Part shown: one piece after another, positions 52,704 through 62,921 of the stretch
Position numbering within the stretch: the first letter of the stretch is position 1
Layout of the letters: each line of letters starts with the position of its first letter
Source of the DNA: Hyphomicrobiales bacterium
Lineage (GTDB): Bacteria > Pseudomonadota > Alphaproteobacteria > Rhizobiales > Rhizobiaceae
Assembly: GCA_900469445.1 (NCBI GenBank)
Contig: UBXM01000026.1
Span: 35,615-99,614 of the forward strand
Direction: 5' to 3'
DNA length: 64,000 bases
Translations under genes and position numbers: made by a program
The notes under the pieces: generated by a model
The model's input: the letters and a program-made list of their open reading frames with translations, nothing else
Databases searched by the model: none
Told to the model about the DNA's origin: nothing

Positions 52704-54182
52704 ATGAGCAGCCAGATCATTCCAGTGGAACCATTCGATTGCATCGTCTTCGGCGGGACCGGCGACCTTGCGGAGCGCAAGCTTCTTCCGGCGCTGTATC
52801 ACCGGCAGATCGAAGGCCAGTTCACGGAGCCGACGCGCATCATCGGCGCGTCGCGTAGCGCGCTTTCCAATGAGGAATACCGCAAGTTCGCCGAGGATGC
52901 GCTCAAGGAGCATCTGAAGAAGGGCGAGTATGACGAGGCGCAGGTCAAGGCGTTCTGCGAACGCATCTTCTATGTTCCCGTCGACGCCAAGTCCGATCAG
53001 GGCTGGGACAAGCTGAAGAAGCTGCTTGACGAAGGCACCGGCAAGGAGCGCGTGCGCGCCTTCTATCTCGCCGTCGCCCCTGCCATTTTTGGCGCGATTT
53101 CGGAAAAGATCCGTGACCACAAGCTGATCACCAAGTCGACGCGTATCGTTGTCGAAAAGCCGATCGGCCGTGATCTTGCTTCGGCACAGGAACTGAACGA
53201 CACGATCGGCAAGGTGTTCAAGGAAGAACAGATCTACCGTATCGACCACTATCTCGGCAAAGAGACGGTGCAGAACCTGATGGCTCTGCGTTTTGCCAAT
53301 GCGCTCTACGAGCCGCTGTGGAACGCCAACTATATCGACCACGTGCAGATCACGGTTGCCGAATCCGTCGGCCTGGAAGGTCGCGCGGGTTATTACGATA
53401 CGGCCGGCGCGCTGCGCGACATGGTTCAGAACCACATCATGCAGCTCTTGTGCCTTGTTGCGATGGAAACTCCGTCGTCGATGAATTCCGAAGCGGTACG
53501 TGACGAAAAGCTCAAGGTTCTTCGCGCCCTGAAGCCGATTACCGCCGACAATTGCGAGCAGATGACGGTGCGCGGACAGTACCGCGCCGGTGCATCCGCG
53601 GGCGGCCCGGTCAAGGGCTATCTGGAAGAGCTGGAAGGCGGCGTCTCCAATACCGAGACCTTCGTCGCCATCAAGGCCGAAATCGGCAACTGGCGCTGGG
53701 CCGGCGTTCCCTTCTATATCCGCACGGGCAAGCGCCTGACGGAACGGATGTCGGAAATCGTCATCACCTTCAAGCCGGTACCGCACAACATCTTCGACAC
53801 GGCAGCGGGCCGTATCTCGGCGAACCAGCTGATCATCCGCCTGCAGCCGGATGAAGGCGTCAAGCAGTCGCTGATGATCAAGGATCCGGGTCCGGGCGGC
53901 ATGCGCCTGCGCAATGTCTCGCTCGACATGAGCTTTGCGGAAGCCTTCAACGCCCGCAGCCCCGATGCCTATGAGCGCCTGCTGATGGACACGATCCGCG
54001 CCAACCAGACGCTGTTCATGCGCCGCGACGAAGTGGAAGCGGCGTGGGAATGGGTCGACCCGATCCTCAAGGGCTGGGAAGAAACCGGACAGGTGGCGCA
54101 GGGTTATACCGCCGGCACCTGGGGTCCGAGCCAGGCGATTGCCCTGATCGAGCGTGACGGCCGTACCTGGCACGAAGGCTGA
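52704..54182 (+). CDS. zwf: Glucose-6-phosphate 1-dehydrogenase
   Basis: A 492-residue enzyme that oxidises glucose 6-phosphate to 6-phosphogluconolactone. It has the NADP motif 'CIVFGGTGDLAERKLLPALY', the active-site RIDHYLGKETVQNLMALRF and 'VEKPIGRDL'. First gene of zwf-pgl-edd, four bases before pgl. In rhizobia this Entner-Doudoroff entry is the main sugar route, and it faces the agl operon that supplies glucose. Confidence 0.97.
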   Translation: MSSQIIPVEPFDCIVFGGTGDLAERKLLPALYHRQIEGQFTEPTRIIGASRSALSNEEYRKFAEDALKEHLKKGEYDEAQVKAFCERIFYVPVDAKSDQGWDKLKKLLDEGTGKERVRAFYLAVAPAIFGAISEKIRDHKLITKSTRIVVEKPIGRDLASAQELNDTIGKVFKEEQIYRIDHYLGKETVQNLMALRFANALYEPLWNANYIDHVQITVAESVGLEGRAGYYDTAGALRDMVQNHIMQLLCLVAMETPSSMNSEAVRDEKLKVLRALKPITADNCEQMTVRGQYRAGASAGGPVKGYLEELEGGVSNTETFVAIKAEIGNWRWAGVPFYIRTGKRLTERMSEIVITFKPVPHNIFDTAAGRISANQLIIRLQPDEGVKQSLMIKDPGPGGMRLRNVSLDMSFAEAFNARSPDAYERLLMDTIRANQTLFMRRDEVEAAWEWVDPILKGWEETGQVAQGYTAGTWGPSQAIALIERDGRTWHEG

Positions 54183-54186
54183 GACC

Positions 54187-54885
54187 ATGACCTCGACCAT
54201 GAATATATTTGCCGATGGCGCCGCTCTTGCTTCAGCTCTTGCGGACGCAGTATCCGTCAGGCTGAAGGCGGCGATTTCGGAAAAAGGGACGGCGTCCATC
54301 GCCGTCTCCGGTGGATCGACGCCGAAGCGTTTCTTCGAAGCGCTTTCGGGCAAGGATCTCGACTGGGCGAAGGTTTCGGTGACACTGGTGGACGAACGGT
54401 TCGTGCCGGCCGACAGCTCGCGTTCCAACCATCTTCTGGTCGCGACGCATCTGTTGAAGGACAAGGCTGCGGCTGCGACCTTCATCCCCCTCTACCATGA
54501 AGCACCTTCGATCGACGCTGCGGCCGAGATCGCAACGAAGGAAACGGCCTCGATCGGCAAGCCGTTCGATGTGGCGATCCTCGGCATGGGCGGCGATGGG
54601 CATACCGCATCGTTCTTCCCGCATGGCAACCATCTGGCGAAGGCGCTCGATCTTTCGACGCCGCGCGGCGTGATGACCATGGCGGCCGAAGGTGCAGGCG
54701 AAGAGCGGCTGACCTTCACTTTCTCCGCCCTTTCGGACGCGCGCCTTTTGGTGCTGCATATCGAAGGTCAGGAAAAGAAGGACGTGCTTGAGAAGGCTGA
54801 AGGCGGATCGGACGAAACCGAGATGCCGATCCGCGCCGTGCTCAACAGAGCGGTTTCGCCGCTCGATATATACTGGGCTCCATAA
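54187..54885 (+). CDS. pgl: 6-phosphogluconolactonase
   Basis: A 232-residue lactonase of the NagB/SugarP-isomerase superfamily: SGGSTPKRFFEALS, 'VTLVDERFVPADSSRSN' and 'AILGMGGDGHTASFFPHG'. The ATG at 54187 follows zwf by four bases; an alternative ATG is at 54199. It hydrolyses 6-phosphogluconolactone for Edd. Confidence 0.95.
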   Translation: MTSTMNIFADGAALASALADAVSVRLKAAISEKGTASIAVSGGSTPKRFFEALSGKDLDWAKVSVTLVDERFVPADSSRSNHLLVATHLLKDKAAAATFIPLYHEAPSIDAAAEIATKETASIGKPFDVAILGMGGDGHTASFFPHGNHLAKALDLSTPRGVMTMAAEGAGEERLTFTFSALSDARLLVLHIEGQEKKDVLEKAEGGSDETEMPIRAVLNRAVSPLDIYWAP

Positions 54886-54992
54886 GGGCTCGCTCCGGCG
54901 CCCGACGACAGGGCGCCGGATGACTTATCATATCCATGATCCCGGTGGCTTCGGCCTCTCCCAACCCGGGATTGACCGAAGGAGACTTTGAC

Positions 54993-56810
54993 ATGGCGGC
55001 GCATTCCAGCATTCAGGCGATCACGGCAAGGATAGTCGAACGATCCAAACCGCATCGCGAGGCCTATCTGGATCGATTGCAGCGAGCGGTCGCCAAGGGG
55101 CCACATCGGACCGTTCTTTCCTGCGGTAACCTGGCACATGGATTTGCCGTCTGTTCCCCCGCCGAGAAGGACGCGCTCGCAGGAGATGTCGTTCCGAACC
55201 TCGGCATCATCACCGCCTATAACGACATGCTGTCGGCGCACCAGCCTTACGAGACCTTTCCGCAGATCATCCGCGATGCAGCCCGTGAAGCCGGCGGCAT
55301 TGCGCAGGTGGCAGGTGCGGTGCCGGCCATGTGCGACGGCGTCACGCAGGGCCAGCCGGGAATGGAGCTTTCGCTCTTCTCGCGCGATACGATCGCCATG
55401 GCTGCCGGTATCGGCCTCAGCCACAACATGTTCGACGCGTCCGTCTATCTCGGCATCTGTGACAAGATCGTTCCGGGCCTCGTCATTGCAGCGCTTTCCT
55501 TCGGCCATCTGCCGGCCGTGTTCATTCCCGCAGGTCCGATGACTTCGGGCCTGCCGAATGACGAGAAGTCGCGCATCCGCCAGCTTTATGCGGAAGGCAA
55601 GGTCGGCCGCCCCGAGCTGCTGGAAGCGGAATCCAAATCCTATCATGGCCCCGGCACCTGCACCTTCTACGGCACGGCCAATTCCAATCAGATGCTGATG
55701 GAAATCATGGGCTTCCATATGCCCGGCGCTTCCTTCGTCAATCCGGGCACGCCGCTGCGCGAGGCTCTCACCCGCGAAGCCGCCAAGCGGGCGCTCGCCA
55801 TTACCGCCATGGGCAACGAATTCACGCCGGCCGGCGAGATGATCGACGAACGCTCGATCGTCAACGGCGTTGTCGGCCTGCATGCGACGGGTGGCTCGAC
55901 CAATCACACGATGCATCTCGTCGCCATGGCGCGGGCTGCCGGCATTCACCTGACATGGCAGGATATTTCCGAACTGTCGGATGCCGTTCCGCTGCTTGCC
56001 CGCGTCTATCCGAACGGGCTTGCCGATGTGAACCATTTCCATGCTGCCGGCGGCATGGGCTTCCTGATCAAGCAGCTGCTGCGCGAAGGTTATGTGCATG
56101 ATGACGTGCGCACCGTCTTCGGCCACGGACTGGAAGCCTATACGGTGGAAGCGAAGCTCGGTGTCGATGGACAGGTGACGCGCGAGAGCGTGCCGGATGT
56201 CAGCGGTGACCCCAAGGTGCTGACGACCATCGACCAGCCGTTCCAGAAGACCGGCGGCTTGAAGATGCTTTCCGGCAATGTCGGCCATGGCGTCATCAAG
56301 ATCTCGGCCGTCAAGCCGGAGCGCCACGTCATCGAAGCGCCTGCTGTCGTCTTCCAGGATCAGCAGGGCCTGCAGGACGCGTTCAAGCGCGGCGAGCTGA
56401 ACCGTGATTTCATTGCCGTCGTCCGTTTCCAGGGACCGAAGGCCAACGGCATGCCGGAACTTCACCGCCTGACGCCGCCGCTCGGCGTGCTGCAGGACCG
56501 CGGTTTCAAGGTGGCGCTGGTTACCGACGGACGCATGTCGGGCGCTTCCGGCAAGGTGCCGGCGGCGATCCACATGACGCCGGAAGCTTGCGATGGCGGC
56601 GCGATCGCCAAGATCCGTGACGGCGACATAATCCGTCTCGACGCGGTTGCGGGCACGCTTGAAGTGCTGGTCGATGCTGCGGAATTCGATGCGCGCAAGC
56701 CGGCCGAAGCAGACCTGTCCGAAAACGAGTTCGGCATGGGCCGCGAGCTGTTTTCGGCCTTCCGTCGCAATGTCGGACGGGCTGATCAAGGCGCCAGCGT
56801 ATTTGCGTGA
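54993..56810 (+). CDS. edd: 6-phosphogluconate dehydratase
   Basis: A 605-residue iron-sulfur dehydratase of the IlvD/Edd family: '[20 protein letters not shown]', '[25 protein letters not shown]', '[23 protein letters not shown]', '[19 protein letters not shown]'. Conserved cysteines for the 4Fe-4S cluster are in MCDG and [10 protein letters not shown]. The ATG at 54993 has GAAGGAG; the frame upstream to 54936 is rejected. It makes 2-keto-3-deoxy-6-phosphogluconate; the eda aldolase gene is not in this window. Confidence 0.97.
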   Translation: MAAHSSIQAITARIVERSKPHREAYLDRLQRAVAKGPHRTVLSCGNLAHGFAVCSPAEKDALAGDVVPNLGIITAYNDMLSAHQPYETFPQIIRDAAREAGGIAQVAGAVPAMCDGVTQGQPGMELSLFSRDTIAMAAGIGLSHNMFDASVYLGICDKIVPGLVIAALSFGHLPAVFIPAGPMTSGLPNDEKSRIRQLYAEGKVGRPELLEAESKSYHGPGTCTFYGTANSNQMLMEIMGFHMPGASFVNPGTPLREALTREAAKRALAITAMGNEFTPAGEMIDERSIVNGVVGLHATGGSTNHTMHLVAMARAAGIHLTWQDISELSDAVPLLARVYPNGLADVNHFHAAGGMGFLIKQLLREGYVHDDVRTVFGHGLEAYTVEAKLGVDGQVTRESVPDVSGDPKVLTTIDQPFQKTGGLKMLSGNVGHGVIKISAVKPERHVIEAPAVVFQDQQGLQDAFKRGELNRDFIAVVRFQGPKANGMPELHRLTPPLGVLQDRGFKVALVTDGRMSGASGKVPAAIHMTPEACDGGAIAKIRDGDIIRLDAVAGTLEVLVDAAEFDARKPAEADLSENEFGMGRELFSAFRRNVGRADQGASVFA

Positions 56811-56860
56811 CCATCGTCAAAGACCGTCACTTGATTGTCTTTAACCGCATCTAATAGGCT

Positions 56861-56886
56861 CCCCGGGCTTTCGCACATGCCCGGGG
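56861..56886. terminator. Hairpin after edd
   Basis: CCCCGGGC / GCCCGGGG with a ten-base loop, 50 bases after edd and only nine bases before the next ATG. With no T run it may be a weak terminator, or may mask the downstream ribosome binding region. Confidence 0.5.
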
Positions 56887-56895
56887 GATCGCTTC

Positions 56896-58257
56896 ATGAA
56901 CTTCGCCATCAGCCGCCGCAGCCTCGTGGCTCTTTTTGCCTCAACCGCACTCATGTCGCTCGTGCCGATATCGGCACCTTCAGCTCAAGGCGGCTTCCAG
57001 GCAATCATCCTGTCTGATCTGCATTCGGCCTACGAACGCATGGGCCAGCTGCTGGCAACCATCGAAAACCAGGTTGCTGCGGCAAGCATTCCCCAAATCA
57101 TCCTGATCAATGGCGACGTGTTCGAAAGCGGGAACGTCGTCGGATCGCGATCCGCAGGCGAGATCGACTGGGCGCTGCTCGGAGCACTGGCACAGCTTGC
57201 TCCGACCGTGATCAATATCGGCAATCACGAAGCGGATTTCGACCACGATCTTGCGCATTTCGTCGAACGTGCCGGTGGCCTTGGCATCAAGGTTGTCAGC
57301 AACATCAATGACAAACGGACGGGCAAACCCTTTGCGCCGGCGAGCGCCGAAATCGATGCAGACGGCATGAAGATCAAAATAGCCGCTCTCGGGACCGATG
57401 CGATCAACACCTATCCCAAAGCGACACGCGAGATGCTGGACATTCCCAGACCTGTCGAATGGGCGAAAGCGCAACTGCCGGGCCTGCTCGCGGGAGATGG
57501 TTACAAGATCGTGCTCAGCCATGCCGGCGTGGTGCCGGACCGGGACATTCTTCCCGTCTTGCCGGACGGCACGCTGATGATCGGCGGACATGACCACCTG
57601 ATCCTCGAACACAGCCAGGGCGAGACCCGTTATCTTCACACGGGTTCATGGTCGTCGATGCTGACCGTTGCGACCTTTGCCGCGCCCGGAAAGGCGGCCG
57701 AGATCGAGCGCGTGAAGATCGAGCGTCTCGCCCTCTCCTCCGCCACGCTGAAAGACCTCATTCCCGCGGTTCTCGCCAAACATCTGAAGGATGAGGAGCG
57801 CGCCGTGGCGGTTCATCTGCCAGAGGCCATGGCGCTAGGCGAGGTCGCACGATTTGCCGCAGCGGCCATGGCCAGCAGGACCGGCGCCGATCTCGGCTTT
57901 ATCGGGCACACATCTTTCGGCACCGGGCTGCCTTCCGGCGATGTCAGCCGTTTCGATTATAATGCCGGGCTACGCTTCGACGGAAAACTGATGGTGGCGG
58001 AAGTGGATGCCGCAACGCTTGCAGCGATCATCGAGCGATGCAATCAGGACCGGGACATGCCGCTTGCGGCGCGCACAGGTGACTTCCTCTATGCCGCGCC
58101 TGCACTTGCCGAAGGCAGGCAGACATACCGGATCGTTTGCAACGACTGGTCGGCAATCAACAAGAAGAGCTATTTCGGGCGCGAAGACCTGATCTTCAGC
58201 GAGGTACCCGACCTGAAACTGAAGCAGATCGTGCTGGAGGCGCTCGCCAAGGCCTGA
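56896..58257 (+). CDS. Exported 5'-nucleotidase-type metallophosphoesterase
   Basis: A 453-residue UshA-like protein. The N-terminus MNFAISRRSLVALFASTALM has an RR and hydrophobic run (Tat- or Sec-type signal, end near 'SAPSAQG'). The metallophosphatase domain shows 'IILSDLHSAYERM' (Asp-x-His), 'INGDVFESGN', 'NIGNHEADFDHDL', 'LSHAGVVPDRD' and 'IGGHDHL', all metal ligands. A C-terminal 5'-nucleotidase domain (about 290-450) has 'GADLGFIGHTSFGTGLPSGDVSRFDYN'. It probably salvages phosphate or nucleosides in the periplasm. Confidence 0.9.
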   Translation: MNFAISRRSLVALFASTALMSLVPISAPSAQGGFQAIILSDLHSAYERMGQLLATIENQVAAASIPQIILINGDVFESGNVVGSRSAGEIDWALLGALAQLAPTVINIGNHEADFDHDLAHFVERAGGLGIKVVSNINDKRTGKPFAPASAEIDADGMKIKIAALGTDAINTYPKATREMLDIPRPVEWAKAQLPGLLAGDGYKIVLSHAGVVPDRDILPVLPDGTLMIGGHDHLILEHSQGETRYLHTGSWSSMLTVATFAAPGKAAEIERVKIERLALSSATLKDLIPAVLAKHLKDEERAVAVHLPEAMALGEVARFAAAAMASRTGADLGFIGHTSFGTGLPSGDVSRFDYNAGLRFDGKLMVAEVDAATLAAIIERCNQDRDMPLAARTGDFLYAAPALAEGRQTYRIVCNDWSAINKKSYFGREDLIFSEVPDLKLKQIVLEALAKA

Positions 58258-58334
58258 ACTATCCTGAAACAAATCGTCGGCAACGGGGTGAGATTGCGGA
58301 CGCCCCGAAAGGATCGCTCACTGAGACGCGCTTG

Positions 58335-58691
58335 CTACCAGGTGCGAACATCCATCTTGCGGTCGCGATGCTTGGGATGGGTCGAGAAAACGAAGATGCG
58401 GTCCAGCTCCTTCTGCGTCATCAGGCGCAGAAAACGGACTTCGATCGTGTTGTTCATGTTGACGCGCATCAGGAGACAGCCGACCTTGTTGATGCGGGCA
58501 TCCGGGATGTCGAGATAGAATTGCTGGGGAAGATTATACTGCGTCAGCAGGCCCAGGACCGCGCCGCTCTGGGAAATCTGCAACACGTCGCAGCGGCGCT
58601 GCGCCATGTTGAGGATGGCCTTTTCGGTGTATTCGATACGACCGGCGTTCATGGTGTCTTCCATCTTGAACCGCTGCTCGCGGTCGTACAT
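58335..58691 (-). CDS. Single PilZ-domain protein
   Basis: A 118-residue protein with the fold of a PilZ domain, the c-di-GMP receptor ('AQRRCDVLQISQSGAVLGLL', 'FYLDIPDARINKVGCLLMRVNMNNTIEVRFL'). The RxxxR motif is only partly present (QRRCD) and the D/NxSxxG motif appears as 'QISQSGA', so c-di-GMP binding is uncertain. The ATG at 58691 with AAGGAAG upstream is chosen over the GTG/ATG near 58751. It lies between the convergent metallophosphoesterase gene and the agl operon. Confidence 0.8.
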   Translation of the reverse strand: MYDREQRFKMEDTMNAGRIEYTEKAILNMAQRRCDVLQISQSGAVLGLLTQYNLPQQFYLDIPDARINKVGCLLMRVNMNNTIEVRFLRLMTQKELDRIFVFSTHPKHRDRKMDVRTW

Positions 58692-58869
58692 GAAAGATTC
58701 TTCCTTGTTCAGATAATGATTTTTGTTAATTGGCACCGCACCCACGTGCATCACTCCTATATATGCAATCGGAGACTAGGCCGTGAAGTTTAACAAGGGG
58801 TTGGCGCGTCCAGTTTCTGCACAGGATAACTTGCCGGTTCGTGCGATGTGGTGAACCCACTCTTACCGT

Positions 58870-59958
58870 TCAGGCCCGATATGTCCTGCCTTCGGAATTG
58901 AACAGATGCAGCTTTTCGGCGGCGGCCTTGAGACGGACTATATCGCCCTTCGAGACATCGGATGTGCCCGGCAATTTCACGATGATCGGCTCTTCTCCTG
59001 CTCCTCCCTCAAGGTAAAGCAGGGTTACTTCGCCGAGTGCTTCGACCAGCAGGACACGGCCCTCGACGAGGTAATCATCGCCTGTCGAAATCTCCAGATC
59101 TTCCGGGCGTATGCCAAGGCTTGCCGGCTTGCCCTTGTCGCCGGCGGGAACCGCGATCGGCACGCCGGTGTACCGGCCAGCCTTGAAGCTGACCGTTGCA
59201 TTGGTGCCCGGTTCGCTTACCGTCACCGGCAGGATGTTCATGGCCGGTGACCCGATGAAACGGGCGACGAAAAGGTTGGCCGGGCGTTCATAAAGCTCCA
59301 GCGGCGGGCCGACCTGCTCGATCCGGCCTGCGGACAGAACCACGATCCGATCGGCCAGCGTCATCGCCTCGACCTGATCGTGGGTGACGTAGATCATCGT
59401 CGTATCCGCCATCTTCTCCTTGAGCTTGGCGATCTCGATACGGGTCGCGACGCGCAGCGCCGCATCGAGATTGGAAAGAGGCTCGTCGAAGAGGAAGACC
59501 TTGGGGTTACGGCAGATGGCGCGACCGATGGCGACACGCTGGCGCTGGCCGCCGGAGAGCGCTTTCGGCAGGCGGTCGAGATAGGGGGTGAGCTGGAGGA
59601 TATCGGCCGCCGCCCGGACACGGCGGTCGATCTCGGTTTTGGCTTCACGGGCAATCTTCATGCCGAAGGCCATGTTGTCGTAGACCGACATATGCGGGTA
59701 GAGCGCATAGGACTGGAAGACCATGGCAATGCCACGACGGGAGGGCGGTATTTCGTTGACCAGCTGGCCATCGATCGACATCTCGCCCGAGGTTACCGTT
59801 TCAAGCCCGGCGATCATGCGAAGCAGGGTCGATTTCCCGCAGCCGGACGGGCCGACGAAAACGATGAACTCACCCTGCTCTATTTCCAGATCGATGCCGT
59901 GCAGCACCTTGACCTGACCATAGGACTTGCGGATTTCCTTGAGCGTTACGCCGGTCAT
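58870..59958 (-). CDS. aglK: Alpha-glucoside ABC transporter ATP-binding protein
   Basis: A 362-residue MalK/UgpC-class ATPase: Walker A GPSGCGKSTLLRMIAGLE, signature LSGGQRQRVAIGRAI, Walker B FLFDEPLSNLD, 'MIYVTHDQVEAMTLADRIVVL', then a TOBE/regulatory domain (about 235-362). Last gene of the agl operon, 85 bp behind aglA with a dispersed repeat in the gap. Confidence 0.93.
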   Translation of the reverse strand: MTGVTLKEIRKSYGQVKVLHGIDLEIEQGEFIVFVGPSGCGKSTLLRMIAGLETVTSGEMSIDGQLVNEIPPSRRGIAMVFQSYALYPHMSVYDNMAFGMKIAREAKTEIDRRVRAAADILQLTPYLDRLPKALSGGQRQRVAIGRAICRNPKVFLFDEPLSNLDAALRVATRIEIAKLKEKMADTTMIYVTHDQVEAMTLADRIVVLSAGRIEQVGPPLELYERPANLFVARFIGSPAMNILPVTVSEPGTNATVSFKAGRYTGVPIAVPAGDKGKPASLGIRPEDLEISTGDDYLVEGRVLLVEALGEVTLLYLEGGAGEEPIIVKLPGTSDVSKGDIVRLKAAAEKLHLFNSEGRTYRA

Positions 59959-59990
59959 GACCTACCCTCCTCCCCTATCTTGATCTTCCT

Positions 59991-60047
59991 GGTTTTGCGC
60001 CATTTCGGACGCAAAACCGGTTCCCACTTTTGCTGGAATTGCTCTAA
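59991..60047. repeat. Dispersed rhizobial repeat supplying the aglA stop codon
   Basis: GGTTTTGCG / CGCAAAACC (59991-59999, 60010-60018) followed by a tract whose reverse complement begins TTAGAGCAATTCCAGCAAAA. This matches an interspersed palindromic sequence I recognise from many Rhizobium and Agrobacterium intergenic regions. The aglA stop TAG (60044-60046) is inside it. Confidence 0.7.
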
Positions 60048-61723
60048 ACCTGCCGGGCGAAGAACCCGCCCCAGGCCGGCAATTCGATCATGCGGTCTTG
60101 TAGCGCTGTCTCGAACCCATGCCCTTCCAGTACTTCCCAATTTCCATCCGGCAGTGCTGCAGAGACGGAATTAGGGCTCATGTTGAACATGCACAGGATG
60201 GTCTCGTTGCCATACTGTCTTTCATAGGCAAGCAGAGGCTCGTCCGTGGCCAGAAAGCCGATCTCGCCCTTCGACAGCGCGGGATGCGCCTTCCGGAAGG
60301 CGAGGAAACGCCGGTACTGTTCCAGCACCGAGGCCGGATCGCCATATTGAGCGCTGACGGCTTTCAGCTGGTGTTCGACCGGGATGGGCAACCATGTGCG
60401 TTCGGCAGTCGAGAAGCCGGCCTGCAGCGCCTGCGCATCCCAGGCCATCGGCGTGCGGCAGCCATCACGGCCCTTGAATTCCGGCCAGAACTGGATGCCG
60501 TAAGGATCCTGCAGGTCCGCATAGGCGATGTCGGCTTCCGTCAGGCCGAGTTCCTCACCCTGATAGATGCAGACAGAACCGCGCTGGGACAGAAGGATGG
60601 CGGACAGCATCTTGGCGAAGCCTTCGCGGTCGAGAACTTCCTGGCCCCAACGGCTGACATGGCGGACAACATCGTGGTTGGAGAAAGCCCAGCAAACCCA
60701 GCCTTCCGGTGCGGCCGTGGCAAAGGCGTTCTGGGTTTCCGCCACGCGCGCGGGTGTGAGCTGATCGGGCGCCAGGAACTCGAAGGCGTAACACATGTGC
60801 ATCTTGTCGCCATCGGACGTGTATTCGCCGACGATCTCCAGACCGCGCTGGCTGTCGCCCACTTCACCGACGGCAGCAATGGCCGGAAATTCATCGAGTA
60901 CGGCGCGGAAACGCTTGAGGAATTCCAGGTTCTCCGGTCGGTTCTTGTCGTAGAGATGTTCCTGGAAATTGTAGGGGTTGACCGCCGGCGCGGTGGACGC
61001 GTTGCGGCGTGACGGCTCAAGCGCCGGATTGTCGCGCAGTTCCCTGTCGTGGAAATAGAAGTTGATGGTGTCGAGACGAAAACCGTCGACGCCGCGTTTC
61101 AGCCAGAAACGGGTCATGTCGAGCAGCGCATCCTGCACTTCGGCATTATGCAGGTTCATGTCCGGCTGCGAGGTGAGGAAGTTGTGCATGTAATATTGCA
61201 TGCGCGTCGGATCCCAATGCCAGGCGGATCCGCCGAAGATCGACAGCCAGTTATTGGGCGGCGAACCGTCGGGCTTGGCATCGGCCCAGACATACCAGTC
61301 GGCCTTGGGGTTGTAGCGCGAGGAGCGGCTTTCGATGAACCAGGGATGCTGGTCGGACGAATGGGACATGACCAGATCGATCATCACCTTGATGCCGAGG
61401 CGATGGGCTTCGGCGATCAGGCCATCGAAATCCGACAGCGTGCCGAACATCGGATCGACATCGATATAGTTCGACACGTCGTAACCGAAATCCTTCATCG
61501 GCGACGGGAAGAAGGGCGAAATCCAGACGGCATCGGCACCGAGCGCTGCGATATGCGGCAGGCGGGCGGTAATACCCTTCAGGTCGCCAATGCCGTCGCC
61601 GTTCGAATCCTGGAAGGAGCGCGGGTAGATCTGGTAGATGACAGCGCCACGCCACCAATCCCGGTCGGGGGACCCATCCTGGGCATTGTCAGGCGTCGCG
61701 ACTGCTGCTGCGGAAATGCTCAT
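60044..61723 (-). CDS. aglA: Alpha-glucosidase
   Basis: A 559-residue GH13 cytoplasmic alpha-glucosidase. It has 'DWWRGAVIYQIYPRSFQDSNGDGIGDLKGI', 'VMSHSSDQHPWFIES', 'GVDGFRLDTINFYFHD' with the nucleophilic Asp, the acid Glu in 'AAVGEVGD', and 'WAFSNHDVVRHVSRWG'. It hydrolyses sucrose, maltose, trehalose or related sugars brought in by AglEFGK. The C-terminus enters a dispersed repeat, so the end may be slightly altered from its relatives. Confidence 0.95.
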   Translation of the reverse strand: MSISAAAVATPDNAQDGSPDRDWWRGAVIYQIYPRSFQDSNGDGIGDLKGITARLPHIAALGADAVWISPFFPSPMKDFGYDVSNYIDVDPMFGTLSDFDGLIAEAHRLGIKVMIDLVMSHSSDQHPWFIESRSSRYNPKADWYVWADAKPDGSPPNNWLSIFGGSAWHWDPTRMQYYMHNFLTSQPDMNLHNAEVQDALLDMTRFWLKRGVDGFRLDTINFYFHDRELRDNPALEPSRRNASTAPAVNPYNFQEHLYDKNRPENLEFLKRFRAVLDEFPAIAAVGEVGDSQRGLEIVGEYTSDGDKMHMCYAFEFLAPDQLTPARVAETQNAFATAAPEGWVCWAFSNHDVVRHVSRWGQEVLDREGFAKMLSAILLSQRGSVCIYQGEELGLTEADIAYADLQDPYGIQFWPEFKGRDGCRTPMAWDAQALQAGFSTAERTWLPIPVEHQLKAVSAQYGDPASVLEQYRRFLAFRKAHPALSKGEIGFLATDEPLLAYERQYGNETILCMFNMSPNSVSAALPDGNWEVLEGHGFETALQDRMIELPAWGGFFARQV

Positions 61724-61750
61724 TCAATATCCTTGTTCGTTCGTGATCGA

Positions 61751-62920
61751 TCAGCCGCCCTTGACTGAGCCCGCGAGGAGGCCGCGGACGAGATATCGCT
61801 GCAGGGCAAAAAAGACGATAATCGGGACAATGATGGTAATGAAGGCGGAAGCGGTGAGGATTTCCCACTTTCCGCCCATGGAACCGAGCAGCGCGTTGAG
61901 TGCGCCGGTCAGCACCAGTTGATCCTTGCCCGTGCCGAGGAAGACCATGGCGACGAGAAGGTCGTTCCAGGTCCAGAGGAACTGGAAGATCGAAAAGGAT
62001 GCCAGTGCGGGGAAGGACAGAGGCAGCACGATCCGCACGAAGATCTCGAAATCGCTGGCGCCATCGACACGGGCGGATTCGATGACTTCCTTGGGCAGAC
62101 CGGCGATATAGTTGCGCAAAAGGTAGATGGCGAGCGGCATGCCGAAGGCCGCGTGAGCGAGCCAGATGCCGACATAACTGCGCGACGCGATGCCGAAGAA
62201 GGCGCCGATCTCGTTATACATTTTCAATAGCGGGATGAGCGACATCTGCAGCGGCACGACGATCAGGCCGACGACAACCGCGATGATGATCGCCCGGCCG
62301 GGAAAATGCATCCATGACAGGGCGTAAGCTGCAAAAGCCGAAATCAGGATGGGGATGATGGTTGCCGGGATGGCCACCGTCAGCGAATTGACAAAGGCCT
62401 GGCCGATGCCCTGGGACGTTAGTACCGTGCGGTAGTTGTCGAGCGTGAAGGATGCCGGCTGCGCGACGGAGAGATAGACGCGCTTGCCGCGCTTGTCGTC
62501 GAAGGGCGCGTTCTTCGAATAGACGTAACCACCGTCCTCGTTGACAGTCAGCGTCTCGCCGTCACCGATATCCGCGGCTTCACCGGCGGCAAATTCCGTC
62601 GGGGCTGCGACTTTCGTGCCGAAGGCGCGGACGCTGCCCTTGGCGCCGGCATCTTCGCTATCGAAGACCGAGCCGGAGATCACGTAGTTCGGTCCGTCCT
62701 GTCTTGCGGTCGACGGATCGCCCAGCCGCGCCGCGCTTGTTTCCGCGGCACCGCTGAAAGCCGTCCACCAGCCGGAGGAGGCGATCTGCCCCGGGTCACG
62801 CAGCGAGGTGACGAGGATGCCGATCGTCGGGATCAGCCAGAGAATGCAGATGACGAGCACCGAAAAATGCACGATGAGGCGTGGCAGGCCGATGCGGCGG
62901 AGGTTGATCGCGGCGTTCAT
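61751..62920 (-). CDS. aglG: Alpha-glucoside ABC transporter permease AglG
   Basis: A 389-residue permease, longer than usual (about 280) because of a 100-120 residue periplasmic insertion between helix 1 and helix 2 ('SGSVFDSEDAGAKGSVRAFG', 'DGETLTVNEDGGYVYSKNAPF'), which as I recall is characteristic of AglG. The EAA loop is 'IESARVDGASDFEIFVRIVLPLSFPALASFSIFQFLWTWNDLL'. It starts one base after aglF and ends 27 bp before aglA. Confidence 0.94.
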   Translation of the reverse strand: MNAAINLRRIGLPRLIVHFSVLVICILWLIPTIGILVTSLRDPGQIASSGWWTAFSGAAETSAARLGDPSTARQDGPNYVISGSVFDSEDAGAKGSVRAFGTKVAAPTEFAAGEAADIGDGETLTVNEDGGYVYSKNAPFDDKRGKRVYLSVAQPASFTLDNYRTVLTSQGIGQAFVNSLTVAIPATIIPILISAFAAYALSWMHFPGRAIIIAVVVGLIVVPLQMSLIPLLKMYNEIGAFFGIASRSYVGIWLAHAAFGMPLAIYLLRNYIAGLPKEVIESARVDGASDFEIFVRIVLPLSFPALASFSIFQFLWTWNDLLVAMVFLGTGKDQLVLTGALNALLGSMGGKWEILTASAFITIIVPIIVFFALQRYLVRGLLAGSVKGG

Positions 62921-62921
62921 C